Positions 43,279-52,650 are shown, counted from the stretch's first letter. The stretch: 64,000 nucleotides of DNA from Chitinophaga pollutisoli (GCF_038396755.1 NZ_CP149822.1:1860001-1924000); one strand, 5' to 3'. Notes: a model not told the origin generated them from the sequence alone. Numbers and translations are program-made.

Positions 43279-44664
43279 ATGGAAGAACACGACGAGTTCA
43301 GGGACCATCTGGCCACCATCGACGAGAAAGGAAAACGCAAATGGATCTATGCCAAGAAACCATCCGGAAGGCTGTATACAGCCAGAACGGTCCTGAGTGT
43401 CTGCTATTTCCTGCTGTTCTTCAGCCTGCCGTTCGTTCAAATCGACGGCAGGCCCTTGTTTCTTTTCGACATTCCCAACGGCCGTTTCACGCTCTTCGGC
43501 GCCGTGTTCTGGCCGCAGGATTTCTTCATTTTCGGCCTGGCCATGCTGGCGTTCATCGTCTTCATCGTACTCTTTACCATGGCCTTCGGAAGGATTTTCT
43601 GCGGATGGATCTGCCCGCAGACGATCTTCATGGAAATGTTGTTCAGGAAGATAGAATACTGGATCGAAGGCGACGCAGCGCAGCAACGTATTCTCAACCG
43701 CGCGGAATGGAGTCCGGAAAAGATCGTGAAGAAGACCGGCAAACATGCGGCATTCTTCCTCCTGTCTGTCATCATCGCCAACACCTTCCTCGCCTACGTC
43801 ATCGGCGTGAAGGAGTTGCAAAAGATCATGACCGATCCCATGAGCGCCCACCTCGGAGGCTTCCTCGCTATGATCGCGTTCTCATTCGTGTTCTATGCGG
43901 TGTTCGCCTTCTTCCGTGAGCAGGTGTGTACGGTGGTTTGTCCTTATGGCCGCCTGCAAAGCGTTCTGCTCGACAAGAATTCCGTGGTGGTTGCCTACGA
44001 TTACGAACGCGGCGAGCCGCGGGGCAAATTTAAAAAAGAAGCGAACGACCTGGGGGATTGCATCGACTGCATGCAATGCGTCAACGTTTGCCCCACCGGC
44101 ATCGACATCCGCAACGGCACGCAGCTGGAATGCGTGAACTGCACCGCCTGCATCGACGCCTGCAACTTCATGATGGAGAAGGTAGGCCGTCCGCAGGGGC
44201 TCATCCGCCTCGCTTCCGAAAACGGCATCGCGCAGAAGCAGCCGCTGCGGTATACGGGAAGATTGAAAGTCTATACCGTCATCTGCACCTTATTGCTCAC
44301 CGCCATCACCTTCCTCCTCATCAGCCGCAAACCGGTGGATGGGTCTATCCTGCGGACGGCGGGAATGCTGTACCAGGAGCGCGGGCAAGACAGTGTGAGC
44401 AATCTCTACCGCATCAAACTTGTCAACAAAACATTGCAGGATGTACCGCTGGAACTCCGCATCGAAAGCGGCAGCGGGAAAGTGGAAGTGGTGGGGATGC
44501 CCATCCATGTGAAAGCGGAAGCGCAGGGCGAGGGCACGTTCTTTATCGTGCTGCCGCGTAGCGCCATCCTGGAAAGGAAATCCGTTTTAAAAGTGGGATT
44601 ATATGAAAACGGCAAAAGGATCGGGGAAAAGAAGACCACCTTCCTCGGGCCCGTCAGCCAATAA
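43279..44664 (+). CDS. ccoG: cbb3 oxidase accessory protein CcoG
   Basis: Polyferredoxin-like membrane protein (FixG) of 461 residues, implicated in copper(II) reduction for oxidase assembly. About five membrane segments, with GRIFCGWICPQTIFMEMLFRKIEYWIEG. A double 4Fe-4S ferredoxin domain (CIDCMQCVNVCP, CVNCTACIDAC) and a C-terminal Ig-like domain (FixG_C, ~residues 350-461) follow. The order ccoP-ccoG-ccoH is the standard one. Confidence 0.95.
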   Translation: MEEHDEFRDHLATIDEKGKRKWIYAKKPSGRLYTARTVLSVCYFLLFFSLPFVQIDGRPLFLFDIPNGRFTLFGAVFWPQDFFIFGLAMLAFIVFIVLFTMAFGRIFCGWICPQTIFMEMLFRKIEYWIEGDAAQQRILNRAEWSPEKIVKKTGKHAAFFLLSVIIANTFLAYVIGVKELQKIMTDPMSAHLGGFLAMIAFSFVFYAVFAFFREQVCTVVCPYGRLQSVLLDKNSVVVAYDYERGEPRGKFKKEANDLGDCIDCMQCVNVCPTGIDIRNGTQLECVNCTACIDACNFMMEKVGRPQGLIRLASENGIAQKQPLRYTGRLKVYTVICTLLLTAITFLLISRKPVDGSILRTAGMLYQERGQDSVSNLYRIKLVNKTLQDVPLELRIESGSGKVEVVGMPIHVKAEAQGEGTFFIVLPRSAILERKSVLKVGLYENGKRIGEKKTTFLGPVSQ

Positions 44665-44676
44665 AAACAAACTACT

Positions 44677-45114
44677 ATGAACTGGGGTCATTCCATCATC
44701 ATCGTATTCGTCCTCTTCGCCATAGGCATTCTTACGCTCGTCACCCGCAGCATGCAAACCCGCATCGACATGGTGACGCCCGATTACTACGCCGAAGAAT
44801 TGAAATACCAGGCTACCATCGACGCGCGCAACAACACCGGCGCCCTTTCCGCTCCGGTGCGCGTGCAACAGCCCGGAGACACCATCGAGATCACGTTCCC
44901 CGGCGAGCTGAAAGGCGAGCCCCTGCAAGGGAAAGTGCATTTCTACCGTCCGTCGGATTCCCGGCGGGACATTACGCTGCCCCTGCAACTGGATGAAGCC
45001 GGCAGGCTGCTGGTAAGCCGTTCGCAGCTCGACCGTGGCCCATACCGCATCAAATTCCAGTGGCAGCACAACGGTAAAGATTATTTCCAGGAAACGCAAT
45101 TCTACGTACAATGA
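44677..45114 (+). CDS. ccoH: FixH/CcoH-family cbb3 assembly protein
   Basis: A 145-residue membrane-anchored protein: one N-terminal helix (HSIIIVFVLFAIGILTLVTRS) followed by MVTPDYYAEELKYQATIDARNN, the FixH signature, and an Ig-like periplasmic domain. It stays with the oxidase during late assembly in studied systems. It overlaps the next gene by 4 nt (ATGA). Confidence 0.9.
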   Translation: MNWGHSIIIVFVLFAIGILTLVTRSMQTRIDMVTPDYYAEELKYQATIDARNNTGALSAPVRVQQPGDTIEITFPGELKGEPLQGKVHFYRPSDSRRDITLPLQLDEAGRLLVSRSQLDRGPYRIKFQWQHNGKDYFQETQFYVQ

Positions 45115-45827
45115 TGACCACCGCCATTACCGCCGCATGGCTGCTTTCCGCCCTGGGGCTGGGCTTCCTCGGCAGCTTCCACTGCATCGGGATGTGCGGG
45201 CCCATCGCCCTCACGCTGCCCGTTCAGCATTTGAGCGGCTGGCGGAAAATGGGCGGCATCCTGTTGTACAATGCCGGCAGGGTTACGACGTATATGTTGC
45301 TGGGCATGGCTTTCGGCTGGCTCGGGCAGCAGTTTTACCTGGGCGGATGGCAGCAGGGATTGTCGGTGGGCCTGGGCGTGTTGCTCCTCGCCGCCGTGCT
45401 CTTCGGCAAGCTGATGCCCAATATGAAGATCGGGTTCGTGCAGCGTTCGCTGGGCAAATTGCTGGCGCGCCGCAGCACCGGCACCTTGTATGCCATCGGG
45501 TTCCTGAACGGTTTTCTTCCCTGCGGAATGGTGTATATGGCCATCGCGGGGGCGGTAGCGTCGGGGAGCGTGTGGGGCGGGGCCTTGTTTATGGGGGCGT
45601 TTGGCGCGGGCACTTTACCTGCCATGGCGGCCGTTTCGTGGTTCAGCCAGCTCCTGGGGATGAAGGGGCGCCTCACCGTACGCCGCGCCATGCCTTATGT
45701 GATGGGCCTGATGGCCGTGTTGCTGATTCTCCGGGGATTGAACCTCGGCATCCCGTATGTTAGCCCGGAGATGCACCCGCATGCTGTACAAGCGGAAAAA
45801 GTGATTGAAAAATGTTGTCATAAATAG
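45111..45827 (+). CDS. SafE/TauE-like membrane transporter of the cbb3 cluster
   Basis: A 238-residue inner-membrane protein with six to seven helices. The N-terminal GFLGSFHCIGMCGPIALTLP carries a His-Cys-x3-Cys pair seen in cytochrome-oxidase-associated SafE proteins, plus GFLNGFLPCGMVYMAIAGA later. These proteins are annotated as sulfite exporter TauE/SafE, but the family member found with fixGHIS is thought to act in copper handling. It is translationally coupled to ccoH and 6 nt from hemN. Confidence 0.8.
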   Translation: MMTTAITAAWLLSALGLGFLGSFHCIGMCGPIALTLPVQHLSGWRKMGGILLYNAGRVTTYMLLGMAFGWLGQQFYLGGWQQGLSVGLGVLLLAAVLFGKLMPNMKIGFVQRSLGKLLARRSTGTLYAIGFLNGFLPCGMVYMAIAGAVASGSVWGGALFMGAFGAGTLPAMAAVSWFSQLLGMKGRLTVRRAMPYVMGLMAVLLILRGLNLGIPYVSPEMHPHAVQAEKVIEKCCHK

Positions 45828-45833
45828 AGCGTC

Positions 45834-47198
45834 ATGACTACCACCATGTTGAAAAAATACCAGGTCGCCGCACCGCGATATACGAGCTATCCAACCGTCC
45901 CGTATTGGGAAACCGGCGCATTCAAGGAGACCGAATGGCTGGACGGGCTCGCGCCTTCTTTCGCCTCGCTGAACAATGAAGACGGTATCAGCCTCTACAT
46001 CCACCTTCCTTTCTGCGAGCGGCTCTGCACTTACTGCGGCTGCAATAAATATATCACCGTCAACCACGACCACGAAATTCCTTACATCAACACCATCCTG
46101 CAAGAGTGGGATCTTTACCTGCAACATTTCCCGGAGCGCCCGCGCATCCGCGAAGTGCACCTGGGCGGAGGCACACCCACTTTCTTCAGCCCCGCCAACC
46201 TCACCCGCCTCATGCAAGCCATCTTCGCCACGGCCGACGTGCTGCCCGGCGCGGAACACAGCTTCGAAGGGCACCCCAACAACACTACCGAAGCGCATAT
46301 GCAGGCGCTCTACGACCTCGGCTTCCGCCGGATGAGCCTCGGTATCCAGGACCTCGACCTGAACGTCCAAACCATCATCAACCGCATCCAACCTTTCGAA
46401 AACGTCCGCAATTGCGTCGACATCGCACGCCGGATCGGATATGATTCCATCAACTTCGACCTTATCTACGGCCTGCCCCTGCAAACGCCCGACAGCATAC
46501 GCAATACCTTCACGCAGTGCATGCACCTGCTCCCCGAACGCATTTCCTTCTACAGCTACGCCCACGTGCCCTGGATCAAAGGCAACGGGCAACGGCTCTT
46601 CAGTGAAAAAGACCTGCCCACCGGCGACCAGAAACGCGCGCTGTACGAACTGGGAAAATCCATCCTCGAAAATTACTTCTACAAAGAAATCGGCATGGAC
46701 CACTTCGCCCTGCCCGACGACAAACTGTTCCAAGCGGCGGCCAACGGCAGCCTGCACCGCAATTTCATGGGATACACCGACCATCGCACTTCCCTCCTGA
46801 TCGGCCTGGGCGTTTCCGCGATCAGCGATACCGGTAATGCATACACGCAAAATGAGAAATCCCTGTCTGCCTATCAGGAAAAAGTCCGCCAGGGGAAACT
46901 CCCCGTGTTCCGCGGACATATGCTTACGAAAGAAGACCTCCGGCTCCGCAACCACATTCTGAACCTCATGTGCCGCTTCGAAACCAGCTGGGACCGCCAG
47001 GACGCCAACTGCGACGCCATCTCCGAAAGCCTCCAGCGCCTGCAGGAACTGGAACACGACGGACTGGTGGAAGTGCATCCCGGCAAAGTGGTGGTCACCG
47101 AAAAAGGAAAGCCATACATACGCAATATATGTATGGCTTTCGATGCCCGGTTGTGGCGGAACGTGCCGCAATCACAGCTGTTCAGCAACGCGGTCTGA
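45834..47198 (+). CDS. hemN: Oxygen-independent coproporphyrinogen III oxidase
   Basis: Radical SAM enzyme of anaerobic heme synthesis, 454 residues, cytoplasmic. The N-terminus YQVAAPRYTSYPTVPYW is typical for HemN. The [4Fe-4S] cysteines are C61, C65 and C68 with C70 (CERLCTYCGC). GGGTPTFFSP and the C-terminal HemN domain follow. The long form with these features supports true HemN rather than HemW. Placement behind the cbb3 genes fits a shared low-oxygen regulon. It ends directly against the convergent regulator gene. Confidence 0.95.
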   Translation: MTTTMLKKYQVAAPRYTSYPTVPYWETGAFKETEWLDGLAPSFASLNNEDGISLYIHLPFCERLCTYCGCNKYITVNHDHEIPYINTILQEWDLYLQHFPERPRIREVHLGGGTPTFFSPANLTRLMQAIFATADVLPGAEHSFEGHPNNTTEAHMQALYDLGFRRMSLGIQDLDLNVQTIINRIQPFENVRNCVDIARRIGYDSINFDLIYGLPLQTPDSIRNTFTQCMHLLPERISFYSYAHVPWIKGNGQRLFSEKDLPTGDQKRALYELGKSILENYFYKEIGMDHFALPDDKLFQAAANGSLHRNFMGYTDHRTSLLIGLGVSAISDTGNAYTQNEKSLSAYQEKVRQGKLPVFRGHMLTKEDLRLRNHILNLMCRFETSWDRQDANCDAISESLQRLQELEHDGLVEVHPGKVVVTEKGKPYIRNICMAFDARLWRNVPQSQLFSNAV

Positions 47199-47768
47199 TC
47201 AGATTTTATCCAGCGGCCGGCGCTTCTCTTCCTTCAGTTGTTTGAAATGACTCGGCGTAAGCCCCGTCACCTTCTTGAACTGGCCGGAGAGATGCGCCAC
47301 GCTGCTGTAACCCAGCTTCCAGGCGATTTCGCTCAGCGTCAGCTCGCCGTATACCAGCAATTCCTTCACCCTTTCTATTTTCTGCTGGATGATGAACTGC
47401 TCGATCGTGGAATTCTCCGTTTCAGAAAACAGTTTGCTCAGCAGGTGATAATCTTTCTGCAACTTCTGCGACAGCAGCGTGGAAAAATTTTCATTCATCT
47501 CATCCAGCTCGCCGTAATGCACGGTTTCGATGACGAAATTCTTGATGGCTTCCACCGTTTGCGCCTTGCGGTCGTCCAGCAGCAGGAATCCTTCTTCCTC
47601 CAAAGCTTTCGCGATGCGCGCGGAGGCTTCAGCATCGGGTGCGGTTGCGAGAACGGCTTTCCCCAACGTCACATCATTCACTACCTGTCCTTCGTGTTCC
47701 AGCACATACCGCACCATTTTGATGCAACGCGGACAAACCATGTTTTTGATATGTAATACCGTGCTCAT
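47199..47768 (-). CDS. AraC-type regulator with N-terminal heavy-metal-associated domain
   Basis: A one-component regulator of 189 residues. Residues 1-~68 form an HMA-like fold with MVCPRC as the metal site. Residues ~100-189 form an AraC-type double HTH (ERVKELLVYGELTLSEIAWKLGYSSVAHLSGQFKKVTGLTPSHFK). The fusion implies that binding of copper or another soft metal switches DNA binding. It is last in the leftward metal cluster and convergent with hemN without a spacer. Confidence 0.82.
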   Translation of the reverse strand: MSTVLHIKNMVCPRCIKMVRYVLEHEGQVVNDVTLGKAVLATAPDAEASARIAKALEEEGFLLLDDRKAQTVEAIKNFVIETVHYGELDEMNENFSTLLSQKLQKDYHLLSKLFSETENSTIEQFIIQQKIERVKELLVYGELTLSEIAWKLGYSSVAHLSGQFKKVTGLTPSHFKQLKEEKRRPLDKI

Positions 47769-47769
47769 G

Positions 47770-48636
47770 CTATTTTTTGAAGATGTTATACAAATTGTAT
47801 TCGTAACGAACGAGGAAACTCTGATCGGCCATCCGGGTCATATCACCGAATAACTGCGTGCGGTAACCCAGGTCCACGCGTGAATTGCTGTTGATGATAA
47901 ATTGCACCGCCGGCGCCACGTCCACGTAATAACCGCTGCGGTATGGGTCGAGGTTCGATTTGCCGAGGAGCTCCACGTACAGGTTCACGTTCGTCTGCCT
48001 GTAGCTTTTATACTTCCTGGGCAACAAGAGGTAACCGGCCGACAGCGTGTAATTCAGCGCGCTGCGCGACACGTACGGCAAATTGTGCCGCGTGTTGTTC
48101 ATATACCGTTCGTAAGCCAGGCTGCCGGACACGGCCAGCTTGTGCACCAGCTGCGTGGCCACGATGCCCGCACTCACACCGGACGTCATCCCGTCGAGAT
48201 CGAGGTCCTGGTTGTTGAATGCCGGAGCGTTGTGATCATGGTTGCCGTCCATTGGCGGCGTGTAGGGATTGTTGATGATGGAACCTTTTGCGAAGGCGGC
48301 CATCCGGAAATGGGATTGCACATCATCGACGGAAAGGAACCTGTATTTGGCGTACAACTGCGCACCTTCGGCCCTGAAGCGGTTTTCCATCACGTTGGAG
48401 AAAAATCCGCTGGCATGTACCATAAGCTTTTTGCTGATGCCGAACATCAGTTCCGGTTGCAGGCGGTAGCCGGTGTAGCTGTCGTGGTCGAGGGGATAGC
48501 ATTTATTGGTCACGCGAACGCCGAACGAGTTGGCGGGCATGTTGCTGGCGGGCTCGGTGTTGACGTACAGTTCCTGCGCCTGCACCGTCAGCCCCGCGCT
48601 TGCGAGCGCGAGGATGATACTAATTTTTTTCAGCAT
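47770..48636 (-). CDS. Outer-membrane beta-barrel protein of the metal cluster
   Basis: Exported protein of 288 residues with a signal peptide (MLKKISIILALASAGLTVQAQ). It has alternating amphipathic strands and an aromatic C-terminal strand (FLVRYEYNLYNIFKK) typical of barrels. A His/Asp-rich loop (PPMDGNHDHNAP) sits mid-protein. No family name is certain; it resembles uncharacterised Bacteroidota proteins found beside HMA proteins. It is 1 nt from the HMA-AraC gene. Confidence 0.65.
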   Translation of the reverse strand: MLKKISIILALASAGLTVQAQELYVNTEPASNMPANSFGVRVTNKCYPLDHDSYTGYRLQPELMFGISKKLMVHASGFFSNVMENRFRAEGAQLYAKYRFLSVDDVQSHFRMAAFAKGSIINNPYTPPMDGNHDHNAPAFNNQDLDLDGMTSGVSAGIVATQLVHKLAVSGSLAYERYMNNTRHNLPYVSRSALNYTLSAGYLLLPRKYKSYRQTNVNLYVELLGKSNLDPYRSGYYVDVAPAVQFIINSNSRVDLGYRTQLFGDMTRMADQSFLVRYEYNLYNIFKK

Positions 48637-48645
48637 GTGCGGCGG

Positions 48646-49194
48646 TTAAATGGTGACGTGATAAACCCTGTTGCCGGCGCCTTTCTTTTCCTGGCTGCAG
48701 CAAGCTTCCATGAAGCCGGTGTTGATGCAGTTCATTTTGGTGAGGGCGCTGTACTTTTTAAAGGATTTGGAGGGCAGAAAATCGCGGTCGATGACGGTCA
48801 CGTCTTTTTCGCCGCTCAGGGTCTGCGGTTTCACGTTCACGAAGTGCAGGGTTTGCCCGGCGAAGGGAATGTGGGCGTCGTTCTCGACTTTCACGTTGTT
48901 GAAGTCTGCCGTCATCACCAGTTTCCCTATGGAGAATCCGGCGCCTTCCACTTTCTGGCGAATCTGGTCGATATTGACGTTGGCGCCGGGTTTGAAATGG
49001 AGGATGAAGGTGGTGGCGTTGAGGTCGGTGTCGATCTTGTCGACGAAAGACAGTGTTTTGAGGGCTTTCTGCGTGGCGTTGGAGCACATGGCGCAGGTGA
49101 GGCCGGCGGCCTGGAGGGAAGCTTTTTTATATTGTTGCGCGGATGCGGAGAACGTAATGCCGGTCAGCGCCAGCGCGAAGAGAATCGTTTTCAT
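48646..49194 (-). CDS. Exported heavy-metal-associated domain protein
   Basis: Periplasmic metal-binding protein of 182 residues. The start at 49194 gives a signal peptide (MKTILFALALTGITFSASAQ). An HMA domain with GLTCAMCSNA follows, then a C-terminal region with a further CCSQEKK cysteine pair. Probably a copper chaperone or scavenger in the envelope. It lies 9 nt upstream of the barrel protein gene. Confidence 0.82.
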   Translation of the reverse strand: MKTILFALALTGITFSASAQQYKKASLQAAGLTCAMCSNATQKALKTLSFVDKIDTDLNATTFILHFKPGANVNIDQIRQKVEGAGFSIGKLVMTADFNNVKVENDAHIPFAGQTLHFVNVKPQTLSGEKDVTVIDRDFLPSKSFKKYSALTKMNCINTGFMEACCSQEKKGAGNRVYHVTI

Positions 49195-49271
49195 TTTTCC
49201 TGGATTTGAGGCCCGGGGGCCGGTTGAATATGCTAATAGTTCAATAATGGTGTCTTGAGGAAGACGCCATA

Positions 49272-49658
49272 TCAAATCAGGAAGAGACAGAATTGTTTGT
49301 AAAGGGGAATGCCGGTTGGCGGCGGGGCGTTGATGGGCGCCCAAACGGTAAACGCGGGCGAAACGGCGGCAATGGCCTGCCAGTCGGGTTGCAGCACCAT
49401 CAAAACGGCGGGTGAAGGGGCCGGAAGGTTCGTCCCGGCTTTGGCGGCCTGGTGGGAGTCGTCGTATTTCACGAAGTGGGCTTCGTCTTTACAGCAATCC
49501 CCTTTCACCGGCATGCCGCATTTATTGCAGCCTTCGTCATGGGTATCGTGCAAATCCACCGAAGCCAATTCCCCCATACAGTAATGCACATTCACACTGA
49601 ACCCGCTGGTAATCAGCGTGTACAGCCCTGCAATGCATATGGTAAGGAATTTCTTCAT
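49272..49658 (-). CDS. HYC_CC_PP family protein
   Basis: Exported 128-residue protein showing the three signatures of this Bacteroidota family in order: HYC (VHYCMGEL), CC (CGMPVKGDCCKDE) and PP (INAPPPTG). The N-terminus is a signal or membrane helix (LTICIAGLYTLITSGFS). Function unproven; the cysteines and the neighbours suggest copper or heavy-metal handling. It is the first gene of the metal cluster. Confidence 0.82.
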   Translation of the reverse strand: MKKFLTICIAGLYTLITSGFSVNVHYCMGELASVDLHDTHDEGCNKCGMPVKGDCCKDEAHFVKYDDSHQAAKAGTNLPAPSPAVLMVLQPDWQAIAAVSPAFTVWAPINAPPPTGIPLYKQFCLFLI

Positions 49659-49662
49659 ATTA

Positions 49663-49670
49663 CAAAGTTA
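49663..49670 (-). promoter_or_regulatory. -7 box of the metal cluster
   Basis: TAACTTTG on the minus strand, ending 4 nt before the ATG of the HYC_CC_PP gene. The message would start at or next to the start codon. Confidence 0.5.
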
Positions 49671-49693
49671 CGCTTTTTTCCGGCAACGGGCCA

Positions 49694-51687
49694 TCAGTTT
49701 ACGAACCACCAGCGCAGGCCCACCCGGATACCAAAGTTGTTCGACGGGTACAGGGGGAAACAAAGTTGTTGTCCCATACCAGCGAGTTCAGGTTTTCGCC
49801 TCGGACGTAGGCCGACAGCGATTTGATCCGGAAATGCACGAAAGCGGCCACGTCGGGCATATTGGAAATCTGCTGCACGTTCTGGTAGAAGAACTGACCG
49901 AGAACGGGGGAATATTCGTCCGCATAGTACGGCGTATTGTATTTGCCTTCCAGGCCGGTGTAGAGATTCAGGTTTTTGAAGAGCTTGGCGGTGTATGCCA
50001 CGCGGAGGCGCGCCCATACCGTGGGCAGCTGCAGGGGCGCGGTGCCCGCCAGCTGCTGGAAGGCCACGTCGCCGTCGAAAGTGAAGCTTCTCACATCGAT
50101 GCGTTTGTAGGCCACGAGCTGGAGGAGGTTGAACAACCCGCTGTTCTGGGCGCTTTCGGTGAAGCTTTTGAAGTAGGTGTAATTGGTGTACAGGAAATAG
50201 TTGGCAGAGAGGTTGTACTTCCCTTTTTTATTGTCTGCCCTCAACTGCACCTGCGTGATATTTTCTTTACTGAGGCTGTTGTTGGACCACTCTTCACCGT
50301 AGCGGGTACCGAAGTAGCGGTACACGTACGACGGTTCGCGGTTCACGTTGTTGACCATGAGGCTTACATTGCCGAGGGTTTCGTTGAGATAGCGGCTCAG
50401 GCGGCCGTAGGCCGAGAAGTCGCCGGCGTTCTCGCCGATGGGATAGAGCTCGCCTTTGGCCTGGAGGTCCCAGCGTTGGTTGCGGGTTTTATTCCGGTAT
50501 TCGCCATGGAGGCGCAGGTTGGTGAAAGATTCCTCTCTCAGCTCGCTTCCCTGGAATTGTCCTTTGATGATCTCGAAGGCCGCGCCCACGCGGATGAAGT
50601 GCGCCTGGTTCCCGCGCATGGGGAACTGCATGAGCGAGATGTCGTTGCTGAACACGCGCCAGCGGTGGCGGGTGCGCAGGGTATCCGGATTGTTCAGCGG
50701 TACTGTGAGATTATAGAAAGTGCGGTAGTACAGCGAATCAGGCGCCGCATCCTGGAAGCGGTAGGTGTTTTCGGTGTAAGTAAGCGTATGCTCCACGCGG
50801 AACACCGGGTCGAACTTGTAGTACTGGGTGGTATCGTTCACATGCACCGTGTCGCCGTGGCCCCAGTCGTATTGCTGGCGAACGAGGATGCTGGCGTCCT
50901 GGTTATAGCTTTTGGTGGGGATGTTGGTGTTGAGAAGTCCTCCGAGGCCGGGGTTGTTGCCACCCAGGCGTACGGGCACGAGGCGCCGGTCTTTGTTGTC
51001 CGGGTCGCTCAGGTCCGCGGGGTCCATCACACCGCCGTTTTCGCCGCCATTGATTTTATTGAGGTAATAGCTGAGGTAGAGGTGATAGCGTTTGTCCTGG
51101 CTGTTGTAATTGGCCGTTACATTATAGGTATCGTGGTTGGTGGCCTGGTTCTGGAAGAAGCCCGGGCTGTTCACTTTGCGGTACTGGAAGGAGAAATTGA
51201 ATTTCTCGCCCCGGTTCTGCGTGTGTTGCACGTTGATCATCTGCTCCTGCTTGGCGCCGATGAGGTACCACAGTTCGGAGAAGGGGCGGTTGGTGTTATA
51301 GAATTTAGCGTTCTGGTGGTTGAAGGCGTACACGTCGTAGGCGTGGAACCCGGGATCGAATCCCGGCAGCATGCGGGGCGTGAACACGAGGTTGCGGGCG
51401 GCGTTGCCGTTGTTGCCCAGCGTCATGTAGGTGGAGGGGAATCCGAGGTAGTTCAGCGAGAAGTCGGCGATGGTGGAGTCGATGGTGAAATCGGTGGGCT
51501 CGTCGAGGAACCGGTAGCGGAGCGTGAGCGTATCCGGCTCATGGTCGTGCTTGGTGGTATCGCGCTGCATGCTGGTGTTGCCGCCGCCGCCCATGCCGCG
51601 TCCGGGAAGGCGGCCGGTGTTGAATTGTGCCTTAAGGGCGGTGCCGGTGCAAACCAGCAGGAAGAAAAGGATCGAGAATTGCCTCAT
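49694..51687 (-). CDS. Putative outer-membrane porin, frameshifted near the C-terminus
   Basis: Large beta-barrel of about 664 residues. The start at 51687 gives a signal peptide (MRQFSILFFLLVCTGTALKAQ), then a Gly-rich linker and many barrel strands (putative-porin family of Bacteroidota). The frame is lost after VWDNNFVSP. The following frame gives LYPSNNFGIRVGLRWWFVN, the expected aromatic last strand, ending at 49694. One base appears to be missing in the run 49753-49757 (five G, six expected). Without it the barrel lacks its C-terminal assembly signal. Confidence 0.75.
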
Positions 51688-51717
51688 CGGGATGATTCGT
51701 GTAAGGTCCGGCATATG

Positions 51718-52536
51718 CTACAATTGCCGGGCCAGTTCGCTGAAAATATAAGTTAAATGTGGTTCCGCCGATTTGGCGGCGGCCAGTACCTCTTCGTGGG
51801 TGATGACGTTTTCCTCTTCCCGGATGCCCAGGTCGGTGATCACGCTCATGGCAAACACGCGGAGGCCGCTGTGGATGGCCACGATCACTTCGGGAACGGT
51901 GCTCATGCCCACGGCGTCGCCACCGATGATGTGCATGAATTTGTATTCGGCCCGCGTTTCGAACGTGGGGCCCTGGACGCCAACGTACACCCCCTCATGC
52001 AAAGGTATCCCCTTCCCTGCCGCGATGCTTTTGGCGGCGGCGATGAGGGATTTGCTGTAAGGCTCGCTCATATCGGGAAAACGGGGGCCGAGGGCGATGT
52101 TGTTGGGACCGCGGAGGGGATGCTCGGGCTGGAGGTTGATATGATCGGTGATGATCATCAGGTCGCCCACCCGGAAATTCGCGTTCATGCCGCCGGCGGC
52201 GTTGGAGATGAGGAGGGTTTCGATGCCGAGGGCCTTCATCACGCGGACGGGGAAGGTGACCTGCTGCATGGAGAGCCCTTCATAATAATGGTATCTCCCG
52301 GCCATGGCCACGACCGGTTTGCCGGCGAGCTTCCCGAGGATGAGCCGCCCCGAATGGCCTTCCACCGTCGCCGGTGGAAAGTGGGGGATCTGGTCATAGG
52401 GGATTTCGGTCCTATCCGTTATCTCCCCCGCCAGGTTGCCCAGGCCGCTGCCCAGGATGATGCCCAGCACGGGGCGCTCCTTGGCGAATTGCTGTATGTA
52501 AGCCTTCGATTCGTTGATCTGTTCCAGCATATCCAT
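51718..52536 (-). CDS. punA: Purine nucleoside phosphorylase
   Basis: Cytoplasmic phosphorolysis of purine nucleosides in salvage. It has 272 residues from the ATG at 52536, chosen because a -7 box lies at 52554-52561; the upstream in-frame ATG at 52638 would precede that promoter. Family motifs: GIILGSGLGNLA (phosphate site), HFPPATVEGHSGRL, GRYHYYEG, LISNAAGGMN, GPTFETRAEY and GMSTVPEV. This is the trimeric PNP class. It is divergent from sucC. Confidence 0.94.
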   Translation of the reverse strand: MDMLEQINESKAYIQQFAKERPVLGIILGSGLGNLAGEITDRTEIPYDQIPHFPPATVEGHSGRLILGKLAGKPVVAMAGRYHYYEGLSMQQVTFPVRVMKALGIETLLISNAAGGMNANFRVGDLMIITDHINLQPEHPLRGPNNIALGPRFPDMSEPYSKSLIAAAKSIAAGKGIPLHEGVYVGVQGPTFETRAEYKFMHIIGGDAVGMSTVPEVIVAIHSGLRVFAMSVITDLGIREEENVITHEEVLAAAKSAEPHLTYIFSELARQL

Positions 52537-52553
52537 CCGGGTTTTATGCCCCG

Positions 52554-52561
52554 CAAAGTTA
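52554..52561 (-). promoter_or_regulatory. -7 box of punA
   Basis: TAACTTTG on the minus strand, 17 nt before the chosen ATG; it decides the start codon. Confidence 0.65.
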
Positions 52562-52650
52562 ATTCTTCGTTGCATATCATCCGCCCCCTCCAAAGAAATC
52601 CCCATATTAAAACATAAAATGCCTAAATTAGCGGCCAAATTTGTATTCCG

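Noticed and set aside
49618..51756. 712-codon open frame antisense to the porin
   Set aside because: Antisense to a signal-peptide-bearing barrel protein; the translation is Val/Gly/Glu-rich without any recognisable domain.
51718..52638. Longer purine nucleoside phosphorylase starting at 52638
   Set aside because: The extra 34 residues lie upstream of a good -7 promoter element and are not part of the conserved family.
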